Shown piece after piece: positions 1-11,200 of a DNA stretch of 64,000 nt. The DNA is from Lepidodermella squamata. Its lineage: Eukaryota; Gastrotricha. The stretch spans positions 2,356,001 to 2,420,000 of the forward strand of contig JBLDXI010000024.1 of the NCBI GenBank assembly GCA_047495785.1, written 5' to 3'. Both the position numbers and the translations under genes were made by a program. The stretch's first letter is position 1. Every line of letters begins with the position of its first letter. The notes under the pieces were generated by a model. It made no database searches, was not told the DNA's origin, and was given only the letters and a program-made list of their open reading frames with translations.

Positions 1-157
1 AGTCGGTTGCTTCAAAAATGGTTATTTTGTCCTTCAGGGGCTGACCTCGACCGGCATAGGATGTGCTGAACCCAGATATCCTGGTATCTATACCAATGTT
101 TGCAAGCTATTGGACTGGATCAACAGCAACATGGCGAACCCCGGGGGATCGAACTAA
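1..157 (+). CDS. 3' terminal exon fragment of a LamG/trypsin-type secreted serine protease
   Basis: The window opens inside the last exon of a trypsin-fold (S1A) protease. The frame from base 2 reads VGCFKNGYFVLQGLTSTG and continues through GCAEPRYPGIY to LLDWI and a TAA at 155-157. It lines up with the last 45 or so residues of the proteases ending at 4735 and 21338, so it is a third member of the same tandem family. The visible part holds the substrate-pocket strand and the C-terminal helix; the catalytic Ser motif lies just outside the window. The tail SNMANPGGSN is longer than in the two complete paralogues. Function beyond 'secreted protease' is inference from the paralogues. Confidence 0.85.
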   Translation, partial: VGCFKNGYFVLQGLTSTGIGCAEPRYPGIYTNVCKLLDWINSNMANPGGSN

Positions 158-1604
158 GAATATGCTGTTCGCTGTTGCGATTTATTTAAAAAGAATCTTA
201 TAATCTTGCGACTGGTTATTTTCGCAAAAAATGCTTACTATTTAAATTTAAATTCCAATTTAAATAAAACCACAATACAACCGCCGAATATTTTATTTCG
301 TGATTCATGGTTTTTGTGAAGTTTAATTCGTAGATTGCTCTCCTCTATAAAAAAATTGGAGATCAATAAATTATAAAATGGCATGAAAATCGAGTTTTGA
401 GACGTCGGTTTTCGCTGGTTCGCTGTTTCGAAAATGAAAGAAAAAAATGGGTCGAAGGGAGATTCGAACCCTGGACCGCTTGGCAATTACTCAGACGGCG
501 AGACCACTGCACAACAGAACTAGGTAATGGTAGTCATCCTTTTCCGTCAATTTTATACACCAAACGAACGATACAGATAAGCGTTCTCAACCAATCTCGG
601 ATAGGAAGGGTCCTGTTGTATAGCGAACTCAACCCAGGTTTCTAACCCTAAAGGTCCAGGGTTCGAATCCTCCATTCACCCGATAACTTTCAGTTTTTTG
701 AGAGATGGCAAAGTGAAGAAACTACGCCACAACGAAACAACCAAAAATGCCGTCAAGAACTAGCTCCGGTTTTTCTCTGCAGCTTCTGTGTTCCACCGTC
801 CTTAATCGTCAAGACATACATCTCCGCTCTGCGGTAAAAAGCTAATTTCACATAATTTTACAGGTTTGGAGAAATTGCTTTTTAGCAGCGGTTATACTAT
901 TATTTGGCATCAATTTATTTTCTGCCGCCCCAGGTTTGCGCCAGAGTCCACTAATTTTGTTGGGTCTTAGGCAAATAAATTTATCTTTTAACTTCGCTTG
1001 TCGTTCGATTTGACGGGGATTTTCCTGTTTATTTGATTTGCATTTATCGGTTATTGGTGACCCTCCGGTGTTTATTTGTGCTACAACTCAGCCAAAAAAT
1101 GGTTTTACACTTTCAACTCAATGAATATTCTCAATGCGGCAGGGATAAACTTTTCAATCGATCTCCATATTGAACTCAGACAAAAAAAAAGAAAATCACA
1201 ATCGATTGTGTGACGTGTGGCATCTATTTATAGTATTTGCACTAAAAAATGAGAACCGATGACTTCGCCTTTTTGCTGGGCAAATTGGGCCCGCTATGCC
1301 AAAAGTATTCCACTCTGACAAGGCAAACAATAATGCCTAGTGTAACGTGAAGGTGAAGCTGATTGTAGGGGTCGCCAGCTTCCGAGTATTAAATGTTTAA
1401 CATTTCAGGCTGAAATTTTGACCGTGACTTTTTAGAGCAAGTTCATTGCCTGGAGTGACCCCGGGATCGCGTGAAACCGAATGAAGGCGCGTGACAACGG
1501 TGCGTCGTGAAAAAAATAAAAAATAATCTCATTCATTGCGTTACACTTTTTTAAATTTAGTGTTTTTTGAAAATCGAATTTTCACTACTAATAAAAGAGT
1601 GGCC
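158..1604. other. Intergenic region between two protease paralogues
   Basis: I see no coding exon here. The stretch holds two tRNA-like B-box modules (about 445-685) and AT-rich DNA. It must contain the promoter of the protease starting at 1605, but I could not identify a core promoter motif. Confidence 0.5.
445..685. repeat. Two opposed tRNA-like modules, degenerate tRNA or SINE heads
   Basis: A pol III B-box-like GGTTCGAATC occurs on the minus strand at about 460-470 and on the plus strand at about 659-668, both inside the phrase GGTCCAGGGTTCGAATC. On the minus strand an A-box-like TGTGCAGTGG lies about 45 bases upstream. Neither module gives a convincing acceptor stem: the 3' strands TTCGACCC and TTCACCC have no good partner about 70 nt upstream. 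I therefore read them as tRNA-derived relics in inverted orientation, not functional tRNAs. Confidence 0.3.
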
Positions 1605-4600
1605 ATGTTTTCACGTGTTAACTGGACCGCCTTGCTTTTCGCATTGGCTAGTCTAATTCATGCTTCACAGCAGGATGGCTTCAAGCGATGTATCTCGCGG
1701 CGGAACGGCGAATTCATGGGCTGCAAACCCGAATGCTCGTTCTTGGATGAAATTCAGGTGATTATCCCAATTGCGCTGAAATTATGTTGAAGTTGAATCA
1801 AATCAAATTTCAGCTTGGACAACCGAGGCCGACTATGGCATCTTGCGTTGCAGGGGTATGGCCTAATCTCCCATTCATATATCAGCAGTGATAATTCTTT
1901 ATTTTGACAGTCGGCGCGAAGCTGTTACAACTTCAAAACGTTTACGCTGAGATGCATGGCCAACGCTGATAAATGTTCGAGCGATGAAGTGCCGGTAACT
2001 TCTCGCAATGTGTCACTGATATGTCTTTTTCACCTTTCTCTAATTCTAGCACCTCCAATTTATCGGCAAGATATTCCGTAACCAATACGAAGCCTGCCGA
2101 GCAAGAGCGGTCAACCTAATGGTTTGTTCGATTACTTCATTTTTCGGCACTCGAGTACAAGTTTTTATTTTGAAGAACAAAGCGGCCAAGCTTTGCCAGG
2201 ATAATTCTGGCAATTCAGTTTGTGTTCCGTTTGATTCTGTCTGTCCTAAGGGAATGGTAAGCCTTTAGACTACCTTTATCCATAAAATAACTCATTTTTT
2301 TTTAACAGAAAGTTGTATCGGGTGCCCAACCGATGGGTAGATGCTTGAGGAAGAAAGGAGGTAACTGAGATGTCTCGCAAATCAGGTCAAATTATAATTT
2401 TTCGATATTTTAGTCGTTATAACAGATTTTCAGCCACACGTGCGCTGTTTCTCCAAATTTGATCGCTCCTTCACCGGCTGTAAACGAAATTCAACCAAAT
2501 GCAACGCTGCTGAAACTGGGGTATAGCTTTCAGCAAGCATTCATTCTTTTATTATTCAATTTATTTATAATTTCCAGGAATACAGCGCTGATACATACGG
2601 CGATAAGGCGCTCTGTTCGAGTGGTGTTGGTTTCACGATCTTTTATCCAAAATCAAAGCCGTCAAATATTTTTCTCCTTTTAGCCTGCTGCTTTGTGCAA
2701 ATCAGCTGCTGGGTACTTGTGCCGCGGTCGGTGCAGTTCAGCGATGACCTCGGTTCGGGATTTTTTTGTCCATTTTCAATCAATTATATAATCCCAACCT
2801 TTTCTAGGTGGCGCAATTTTCCAATAGTACAACATTCGAAACAAATTATGCAGAGTGTCTCAGGTACCTGGCCACCTATGAAGTATGTGTTTGTCCTATT
2901 GAAGCCTTTTCCACGGTAAACTTTAAAAATTCTAGCCGCCTCAATCTTCTGCTGGCCCCCGTCAATGCCGCGTATATTTGCCGTTCGACAGCGATATCAA
3001 CGACCATTCGATTTCTCCGGTACCAACGTTTGGTTTCGGCGATTTCTCCATCGACAACTCAACTTCAGCCCGAGGAAGGGGGTCACTCTACGTGAACGGC
3101 GGCAGAATCGAAATCCCCAACATTATCAGCTACAGCAAGGAGTACTCGATCTGCTTCTTTTACAAGTAAGTTGAGAAATCGCAATCGATGGTTTAACTTT
3201 AATTCTCTTCTAAGGGCTGGTGGCAAGAATGCAGGCGGTCTTTTTTCCAACAGCAACTGCTATGGGACATCGGATTACTCCCTGAAAATTGCGCATGTGG
3301 GATTCGGAGAAAACTCGAGCACGACTTATCAAGTGCTGGCTAACTTGTACCAGCCAAATTTTCCCGTCAACCACGTGTCGTCCGCTGCTTTCGACTCGTC
3401 AACAGGAGAAAATTATACGCAAATTTGCGTGATAGTTTCGGACATAGAAGTCACAATTTGGGAAAACGATGTAATCTCATTTTTCCTATCCTATCTTTTA
3501 TTTTAACTCACGTTACAGAATGAGGCTGGAAACTATGAGACAGAAGGTTCTGTTTTTGTCTCAAACTGCCCCTACCAGATCGGTTCGGTCAATTTCGTCG
3601 GTCATATCGATGAACTTCTTGTGTGTGATTTCACAATGACCCTTAGCGAGATGGATTCTCACTACGCTGGAGCTGTTTCGATGCAAAACGCCGGCCTCAT
3701 CCCGCCTCCTTCGACGCCTCGCCCGCGCTACGATGATACGGACGCTCAAGAAAGCCCGTACAACGCCTGTGGTCACAGCAAATACTGGAATGTCGAAGGA
3801 GATCTGCTGCCGAACGTTGGAATTGTCGGTGGCACGGAATCGGCCGAGAATGAATTTCCGTGGCAGGTTAGACGAGTGCTTCTATTTTGGTAACGTTTGG
3901 TATTTGTTTTTGTTTTCTTTAGGCTCTCGTACTGTTCAAAGTGGAGAATCGAACTCGACCATATAGATGTGGTGGATCTGTCATTAGCGATCGATGGGTT
4001 TTAACGGCGTAAATTTTCCAACCATGTTTAATCCTAGAAATTATCGCCTTATTTTCCAGAGCTCACTGTTGCGTTTCAGAAGAAAGGACTCTGTAAGTGA
4101 TTTCTCTGGCCTAAATTCAATAAATATAATATGCTTTTTGCAGTGAGACTCTGGTGTTGGTTGGCGGCAATGACGGATGGCAAGGCAATCTTACCAAGAC
4201 CCTAGCGCTCTATAGTACAGTGCGAAATACTACTAGGAACATTGTCCACCCTCTTTACAACGATACGATCTGGGCCTACGATTTCTGCCTTTTGGAAACC
4301 GCCGATCCAATTCCGCTAGACAGCTGGGCGATTCGTCCTATCTGCCTGCCGGAAAGTTGCGATGATACCTGTTCCCCTGGTGAGCAGGTGTTGATATCCG
4401 GCTACGGTGCAACTAGCCAGGAAGGTTCCACGACAAAACGCCAGCGTAATGCAATCGTAAATGTCGTTGACAATGCGAAATGTGAGCAGCAATATCGCTA
4501 CAAAAATGGCTCGTTAGACGAATGGCGGGCCTTCTGTGCTGGCATCGATGGCGAAGGCGGCATTGATACATGCCAAGGCGACTCTGGCGGACCTCTCGGC

Positions 4601-4735
4601 TGCTTCAAAAATGGCTACTTCGTTCTTCAGGGCGTGACATCGAACGGTCAGGGTTGTGCCGAGCCGAGATTTGCTGGTGTCTATTCCAACGTCTGCCAGC
4701 TCTTGGATTGGATCAAGAGTTACGTTTCGATCTGA
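1605..4735 (+). CDS. Secreted LamG-like/trypsin serine protease, paralogue A (16 exons)
   Basis: The spliced product is 775 aa. Exons: 1605-1757, 1814-1855, 1911-1994, 2050-2121, 2176-2256, 2309-2360, 2414-2520, 2578-2625, 2684-2752, 2808-2882, 2936-3165, 3215-3470, 3519-3866, 3923-4008, 4060-4092, 4144-4735; all phases close. Order of parts: signal peptide (LLFALASLIHAS), cysteine-rich region to about residue 260, a LamG/pentraxin-like lectin fold (about 262-480), then an S1A protease domain from IVGGTESAENEFPWQ (about 525) to the end. The triad is visible: His in TAAHCC, Asp in AYDFCLL, Ser in GDSGGP. The Asp in DTCQGDSGGP predicts trypsin-like cleavage after Lys/Arg. The residue before IVGG is Gly (LLPNVG), so activation is not tryptic. 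Role is probably extracellular (digestion, immunity or matrix), which is inference. Confidence 0.88.
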
Positions 4736-4906
4736 AGCGAAATTACTTTGCCTTGATAAACAATTTATTAGTGTGAGATGTTATACAAGTTGATTGTTAA
4801 GGTTTGCAGAATATATGCAAATTTTGAGATTTATGTGTTAAGCTCTCAGGTTTACAGTATTCGTCTAATATGTGATTTAAGACGGCATATTGCCTCTCTC
4901 AAAAGA

Positions 4907-4912
4907 AATAAA
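4907..4912 (+). terminator. Poly(A) signal AATAAA of protease A
   Basis: A canonical AATAAA lies about 172 nt after the stop codon of protease A and before the polycystin gene begins at 5223. No competing signal is obvious between the stop and this site. Confidence 0.55.
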
Positions 4913-5222
4913 ATCGAGATCATCGTGAGTGTGGCTATTTTTTCAATTCAAAAGCATAGGTTGTAGCAGATGAATGCAGGCGCTTTGCCAACAAATCGCT
5001 TCCAGCTTGTTAATTATTTGTCGCATCTTGTAGAACTCTCCAAGCTGTAGAGCACCAATTAAGGAATATTTATCTAACGAATAATCATAGTTCGAAGCAA
5101 CTGGATTAGCCAATCGTTCTCGCAATCGATACCTGCAATTATCCCGTCGCCACGCCGTCAGCCTAACCCCAAAAATACCACAAATATTGTCTAATTTACA
5201 TAAGCCATATAGAGGCCAAGTC

Positions 5223-8200
5223 ATGAAACCTAAATTGATGGGTCATCTGGTAGAAATTGCGTCTTTTCTATGCATTCTCGCAATATTGCTTCACAGTACT
5301 GCCGCACGTTAGTTTCGGAACTAGAATCTGCGGTCAAAACGTTTTTGGATTTATTTCGACAGAACCATTTTCGTGCTCTCCGTCGTGCATCAATGGAAAC
5401 TGTACAGCTACCAACTTTTGTTCATGCAAAATCGGCTGGGATGGGCAATTTTGCGATATAGCAGCTCCTACAGGTAAACAAGTTCACTTCACCTTAAACT
5501 GTCTAGTCTGATTTATAATTTTGACAGTTTGTGAGAGCGACACAAACTGTGCTAACGATGGGATATGTTCTGAGAAGAACTGCTATTGCCCTGGTACCTG
5601 GAATGGTGCTACTTGCGCTGAAACAGGTATGAACACGATTTTTCGATCGAAGACTGGCGATTTTGAACTAAATAGATGCGCATACGTGTCATCAAACCGG
5701 TTTCAATTATCCTTATTGCTTCAATGGAGGAACTTGCAGTGGCACAACTGCAAGGATTTGCGTTTGTACGGCTGATTATACTGGAAAATATTGCCAAACT
5801 GGTAGTTTCGAGGACTATCATTTATTGTCTGTGTGATAAGGTCCGTTTTGAATGTTATAGCGATTGCGACAACAACCACTACAACTACTGTAGCCCCAAC
5901 CACAACATCTACAACAACTACTGCAACAACAACAACATCATCGCTGGCTCCTACGACCACCCAAGCTACAACCACCAGTACGACTCCAATGTCAAGTAAT
6001 GTCTCATGTCAACTTAAATCCTAGTTTACCTGAAGTTGGAAGAGCCATGAGATTTGTTGTGATTTAATCTATTTATTAAAATTGCTGCTTAATTGTTCGA
6101 GAGATTGGGAATGAAGTTATTTTCACACTTAATTTTCGTTGCATAACTATAACTATGCTAATTGATGTTTGATGCTTTCAAGCTACAACCACAGCTGCGC
6201 CGACAACCACAACTCAAACGACTACGACAACGCTACCACCTACGACGACTACCGCAACAACATCCGCTGCAACTCAACCTCCGAGTATGATTTGAATACA
6301 ATTAAGAATTATCCCCTTGGCCACAACAGCACAGGTGTTTCGCGAAGATCTGCGTAACACCTATTTGAATTGCTGAACAGTGTACGAAGTACAGGGTATA
6401 ACGGGGGTACCCTACTCCAGAGGTCCTGGCAAGAAGACAGGAAATAACCACCCTGTGGCACCAACTTTGGGGTCCACAGTATCCCCTAGCTCGCGGATCG
6501 TACTTCGCACACCACTGCTGAAATTACGCCGTCGAATAGAAAATATATATGTTTGTCTCCATAGAATGATTGCTAATCTTTCGCTCTCGCTATTTCGGGT
6601 GAGAAACCAGGAAAGTAACCAAATCCCCGCAAACCGCAGCTTCATCGAAGTCTTCGCCCCTGCTAGCCTAGCCTAGAAAAAATGACCTCAAACCCTTTCT
6701 GAGGTCATCACCCCAAAGTTTTTCAAGCTCTGTGTTAGCGTTGATGTAAAAAGCTTTACCAATTTCATACATAAACACACAAACACCAATTTCATACAAA
6801 ACGTTTACAAAACGTTTACAAACTTTGTAAACGTTTTGTAGCCACAACGACAGCTGCGCCAACGACTACAACAACAACAACCGTGCCTACTTCGACCACA
6901 ACATCACCCGCTACAACGATTACGACAACTACGACTCAGTCCCCGAGTACGACCCGACTTGAAATATTTTTCTGATTTTAACATTGAATTTAAAATTGAA
7001 GCGACGACCAATATACCAACCACGACGACTTTGCCAACGACTACGACAACGTCAACACCCACTACTTCGACATCTTCAACAACACAATCTCAGGGTGATT
7101 TCTCCTTTTTATGAATTGTTTTATCTGGCTTATCTGGGAAATTAGACTTTTCTCTTTTGCACATTTTCAAATAATGACGGCGAACTTCCGGTTAGAGAAT
7201 AAATAGTAGGAGATGCGAAATTCAAGGATACACTGAGTTAAGAGACATCAGGAACCTGCATTTATAACTTCAAACAGAGTTTTCATAATTGTCTATGTTT
7301 TAAAAATTTTAGCTTCGTCCATTGTTGCTCCTACGTCAACAACGACAGCTCTCTCAACTGTCCCAACTTCCACGACCGCGACATCAACAACGTCTACGAC
7401 TGCAACACCAACAACTTCAACCAAGCTCGTGATTAACAATGCGAATTTGAGTGCTAGCACAATGTTCGCCAACCTGAATGCTGTTGTGTTAGCATCCACT
7501 CCATTTTATCTGGCTGCGAACTCTGAAGCCATAAGCACCGCGATGACTGAATGTGCGCAGGCAGTTTTTAAGCGGAATAACTTGACAGCTTTAGCACAAG
7601 ATTCGGTGAGCCCGTCGACATCGAAAAGCGATGATGAAGAACTGTTAATTTTAACAGGCCTCCTTCGTATCGCTAGCATCGATATTGATGTCAAAGATTG
7701 CGAAGTTGGCAGCCTTCATTCCAGCAGTTCGGGTCATCGCAATCGCTTCAGGTTTGATTCTGATAGTTGATTGATATCAGATTGTTGATTCCTATCGCGT
7801 TCCAATAAGCTTTTTCCCAGAATGTCAACTCCGTCCTGTCGGCTACAACGGAAAAAGCAGTGTTACCCCTTATCAAATCACGAGCTTTGTCAATAGAGAC
7901 AATCTCCGTCAAATGCAAAGCTGACGAATTTGTATCAGAAGATTTCGATGCCGAGATTGATTCACAGGTCCAATACTCTAGCAACGAAACTTCGAAGTTG
8001 TTCGCCGATTTTCGACTTATTATGCAGTCATTGATAGTTATGGTTAGAGGTAGCATACCAACTGGGGAAGAGCTTACATTCAACGGAACGTTTTTCTCGT
8101 TTTCGATTCGCAACGTTGCCGCTTCAAAACTTGGCTCGATGGTTATTTTAACAAATCTCGCGACTGCTGAATTTCCGAAAATCAACAACTCCATGGAGCT

Positions 8201-11200
8201 TATCAACTCGATACCCAGCTACATGAACGGAACCAGTGTGATTACGGTGGTTCTAGTGGCCTATATCACCAATGTCTACGATAATTCGAAGCCTTTCAAC
8301 ATGCCAACGATTACATTGAAGATGATTTTTGATGGGAAAGAGTTGACTCTAAACAGCACTAATCCTGTAAAGCTGACCGCTTATCCTCAGCCAAACACGG
8401 CTCAGCAGCTAATTGCTGAGAAAATCAACTCGCAATGCGACGTCAGCACGTTAAAATGTGACTTGGCCTCGAATGCTGACAAATTAGCAACTCTTGCCAC
8501 TTATCCTGTATCATCAGACGCCGGCGATTTCGTTTTGGTTTTCCCAGCCATCGATCTGGACTACATTGTTTACTTCGCTTTCAACGGAACCCCATCAATA
8601 AGGTCCTACATTTGGCTAGTCAATGTGACTGGGGAGGTAGCCGTTACAAGTAACGAACCCATGAGGGTAACTTTCAATAAGTCACTCGGATTGAAGGTAG
8701 TAGTATATAGATCGTCGCTGGTTGATGTATATCGAAATCGCAACCTAACAAATTCGACATTCCCAATGTATGTCATGGCTAGGAAGAATTTAGCCAACTT
8801 CTCACCCAGCGAAAACCTACCGGCATCCGTCTGTGAAATGCAGAAATTTTATGGATATCAAGTCAGGATTGGGTTCGCTTCAGGCGATCAAACTAGTTCG
8901 AGGCGAAAAAGATCGGTTGATGATTCAAATGATGACTTCGACCTTGATTCTGAGTCATCAGAGTCTAAAGTATCGTTTACGTCCCAATACTTCGGAAACT
9001 TTGGAGCCGACCTGCTTATTTCGCCGAATACAATTCAATTCGCTGAAATATTTTCCGATTTTTCAAATTTGGTCTCGAGCAACGCTTTTGTCTTAGCTTT
9101 TATGGTTGCTTGCATGGCTGGATTTTTGGCTTCAGTCACCCTTGCTGCAATTTCCGACCAGAGTGATCTGAAAGACTGGGCTTTCATGCCGATCCTTAGC
9201 AACAAACCCCATCATTCTTATCGGTATCTGGTATCGGTCGATGGTTACAATGTGAAAAGATATGAGCTCGACCCTCAGGTCTTTATCAGACTGATGGGTG
9301 AGGGCTGCGAGACATCTTTCCGGCTTCTTAAAGATGGATTAAGGAGGAATTTTTCTGGGGCTGTTCCGGGGAATTTTCTCCTAACAACAGCTTTCCCAGT
9401 TGAATTTATCGAGGCTATTGAACTGGAGACAGTTAGTAAACCATGGCTTGATGGCACTGAACCTTTCCAGATCTTTATTGACAAGGTTATTATCGTCGAC
9501 TTACAAACCAGTAACAAGTACATCTTCGCTGTTTGCTCGCAAATGCAGTCTGGTGATCGAGTGAAGATCCAACTTGCGACTGAAGATGAGATGAAAGGGT
9601 TCCCGTTCTTGGTCCGGAGCCACTCGCGAACCGGCTTGACGGATAACCATACTTGGATATCTGTCTTCAAACGACCCATGGCCAGTAACTGGACAAGGGC
9701 TGAGCGGCTGTCCTGTGTCACAGCAGCTATTTTTCTAGCAATGCTTGTCAGTTGTATGTTCTACGGCAAGGAGGAAAATTCGCCTCGTATCGGGATCAAC
9801 ATTGGCGGATTCTTGAGAATTTCTTGGTTCACGTTCTACACCAGCCTTGCAGGCTGTTTGATTATCATTCCTCCAACAGCCACCGTAGCTTTCATCTTCC
9901 GAAATGTGAAGCGAAGGTCTGCAGAAAAGAGCGACTATATCACAGTCTTCAATATAGCTGTTGGTCTCGATCAAGAGGGGAAGAAACAATTCCAGCTTCC
10001 CTATTTAACGATATACATCGGCTGGTTTCGTAAGTATCTTGGAATCTTCGATTTTAATCATAATTAAAAAACCTTAGTGGTTACTGTTTCGATTGGCGGG
10101 TCAGCTTTTCTCGTTTTCATGTACAGCCTGCAATGGGGACGGGAGAAGTCGTTGCAGTGGTTAGCCGGTATGGGAATTCACGTAATTCAGGACATAATCA
10201 TCGTGCAAATGGTGAAAGTTGTAATGGTTTCCCTCTTCACCTCCTGTCTCCTTAAATTACCCGACGATGGCATACCAATCGGAAATGTGGTCTACTCAAA
10301 ATGTTAGCTTCTTTTTTATTATGAAGATTTTCTTCATAAAATTCCCTTTCAGGCAATTCTGCGGAAAGGACTGAGATTTTCAAGCGAATGAGAAACACGA
10401 TAGCCGGAATCCTGCAACACATCTGTTACGTAATCATGTTCGCTTTGGTCATCGCATCAACCCAGAGTGCTTATCGTTTCCGCCTTGTTAAAGAAATCTG
10501 ACCTCTCGTCGCTTTCGGAAAAATCCGACAAGTTACAGAGCCTATCACAGATTACGGGGCTATTTTCGATTGGCTGGGCGGTAAAGTGATACCAAACTTT
10601 CTGAACGGAAATCAGCTGAATTATGGCGGAATTTTCAACTCGAAGAACATTTACGCCGTGCCGAACCATGACGTAGTCATACTGGGGCCAATCAGGATTC
10701 GGCAGCAGAGAGTTGCGTTGAAATCCTGTCCTATCTATCAAGCTATTGACCTAACCAACGTCAATCGTTACATAGGAAATCTAGGAATTTCCAATATGAC
10801 ATGCCAAGACCTTTATTCCGATGATATGGGAGTAGGATCGTCATCGGAGAGACGAAATTTCAACTCGAGCTGGCTCATTCTTTCAAACCTAACCATAAAT
10901 GATTCGAAAACATCTCTTGAAGTATACCCGTGGCTCTATAGAGTTGACCAAGGCGGTTTTGTATACTGCGGGTGGTCCGCGAGATACAAACCAGGGGGTT
11001 ATTACGTCGACCTGCCTTCAAAAATGTGGAAATCTCAGTTGCTAGTATCGCAGATGAAAGGGAAACGTTGGCTAGATAACGCAACATCAGTCGTTTTCGT
11101 CGATTTCGTTCTTTACAACGCTCAGATTAACCTATTCCTCGCAGTCAAGATAGTCTTTGAGGCTATGAGTTCCGGAGCAATGAATTACCACAGTCGGGTC

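Noticed and set aside
3561-3776. Minus-strand Arg-rich ORF opposite protease exon 13
   Set aside because: Antisense shadow of a conserved exon also present in paralogue B.
9275-9721. Minus-strand 148-aa ORF opposite the polycystin PLAT region
   Set aside because: It is a shadow of a clearly conserved sense exon.
10499-10501. TGA as a selenocysteine codon in polycystin
   Set aside because: No polycystin is known to use selenocysteine, the position is not a redox site, and no SECIS element can be assigned by eye.
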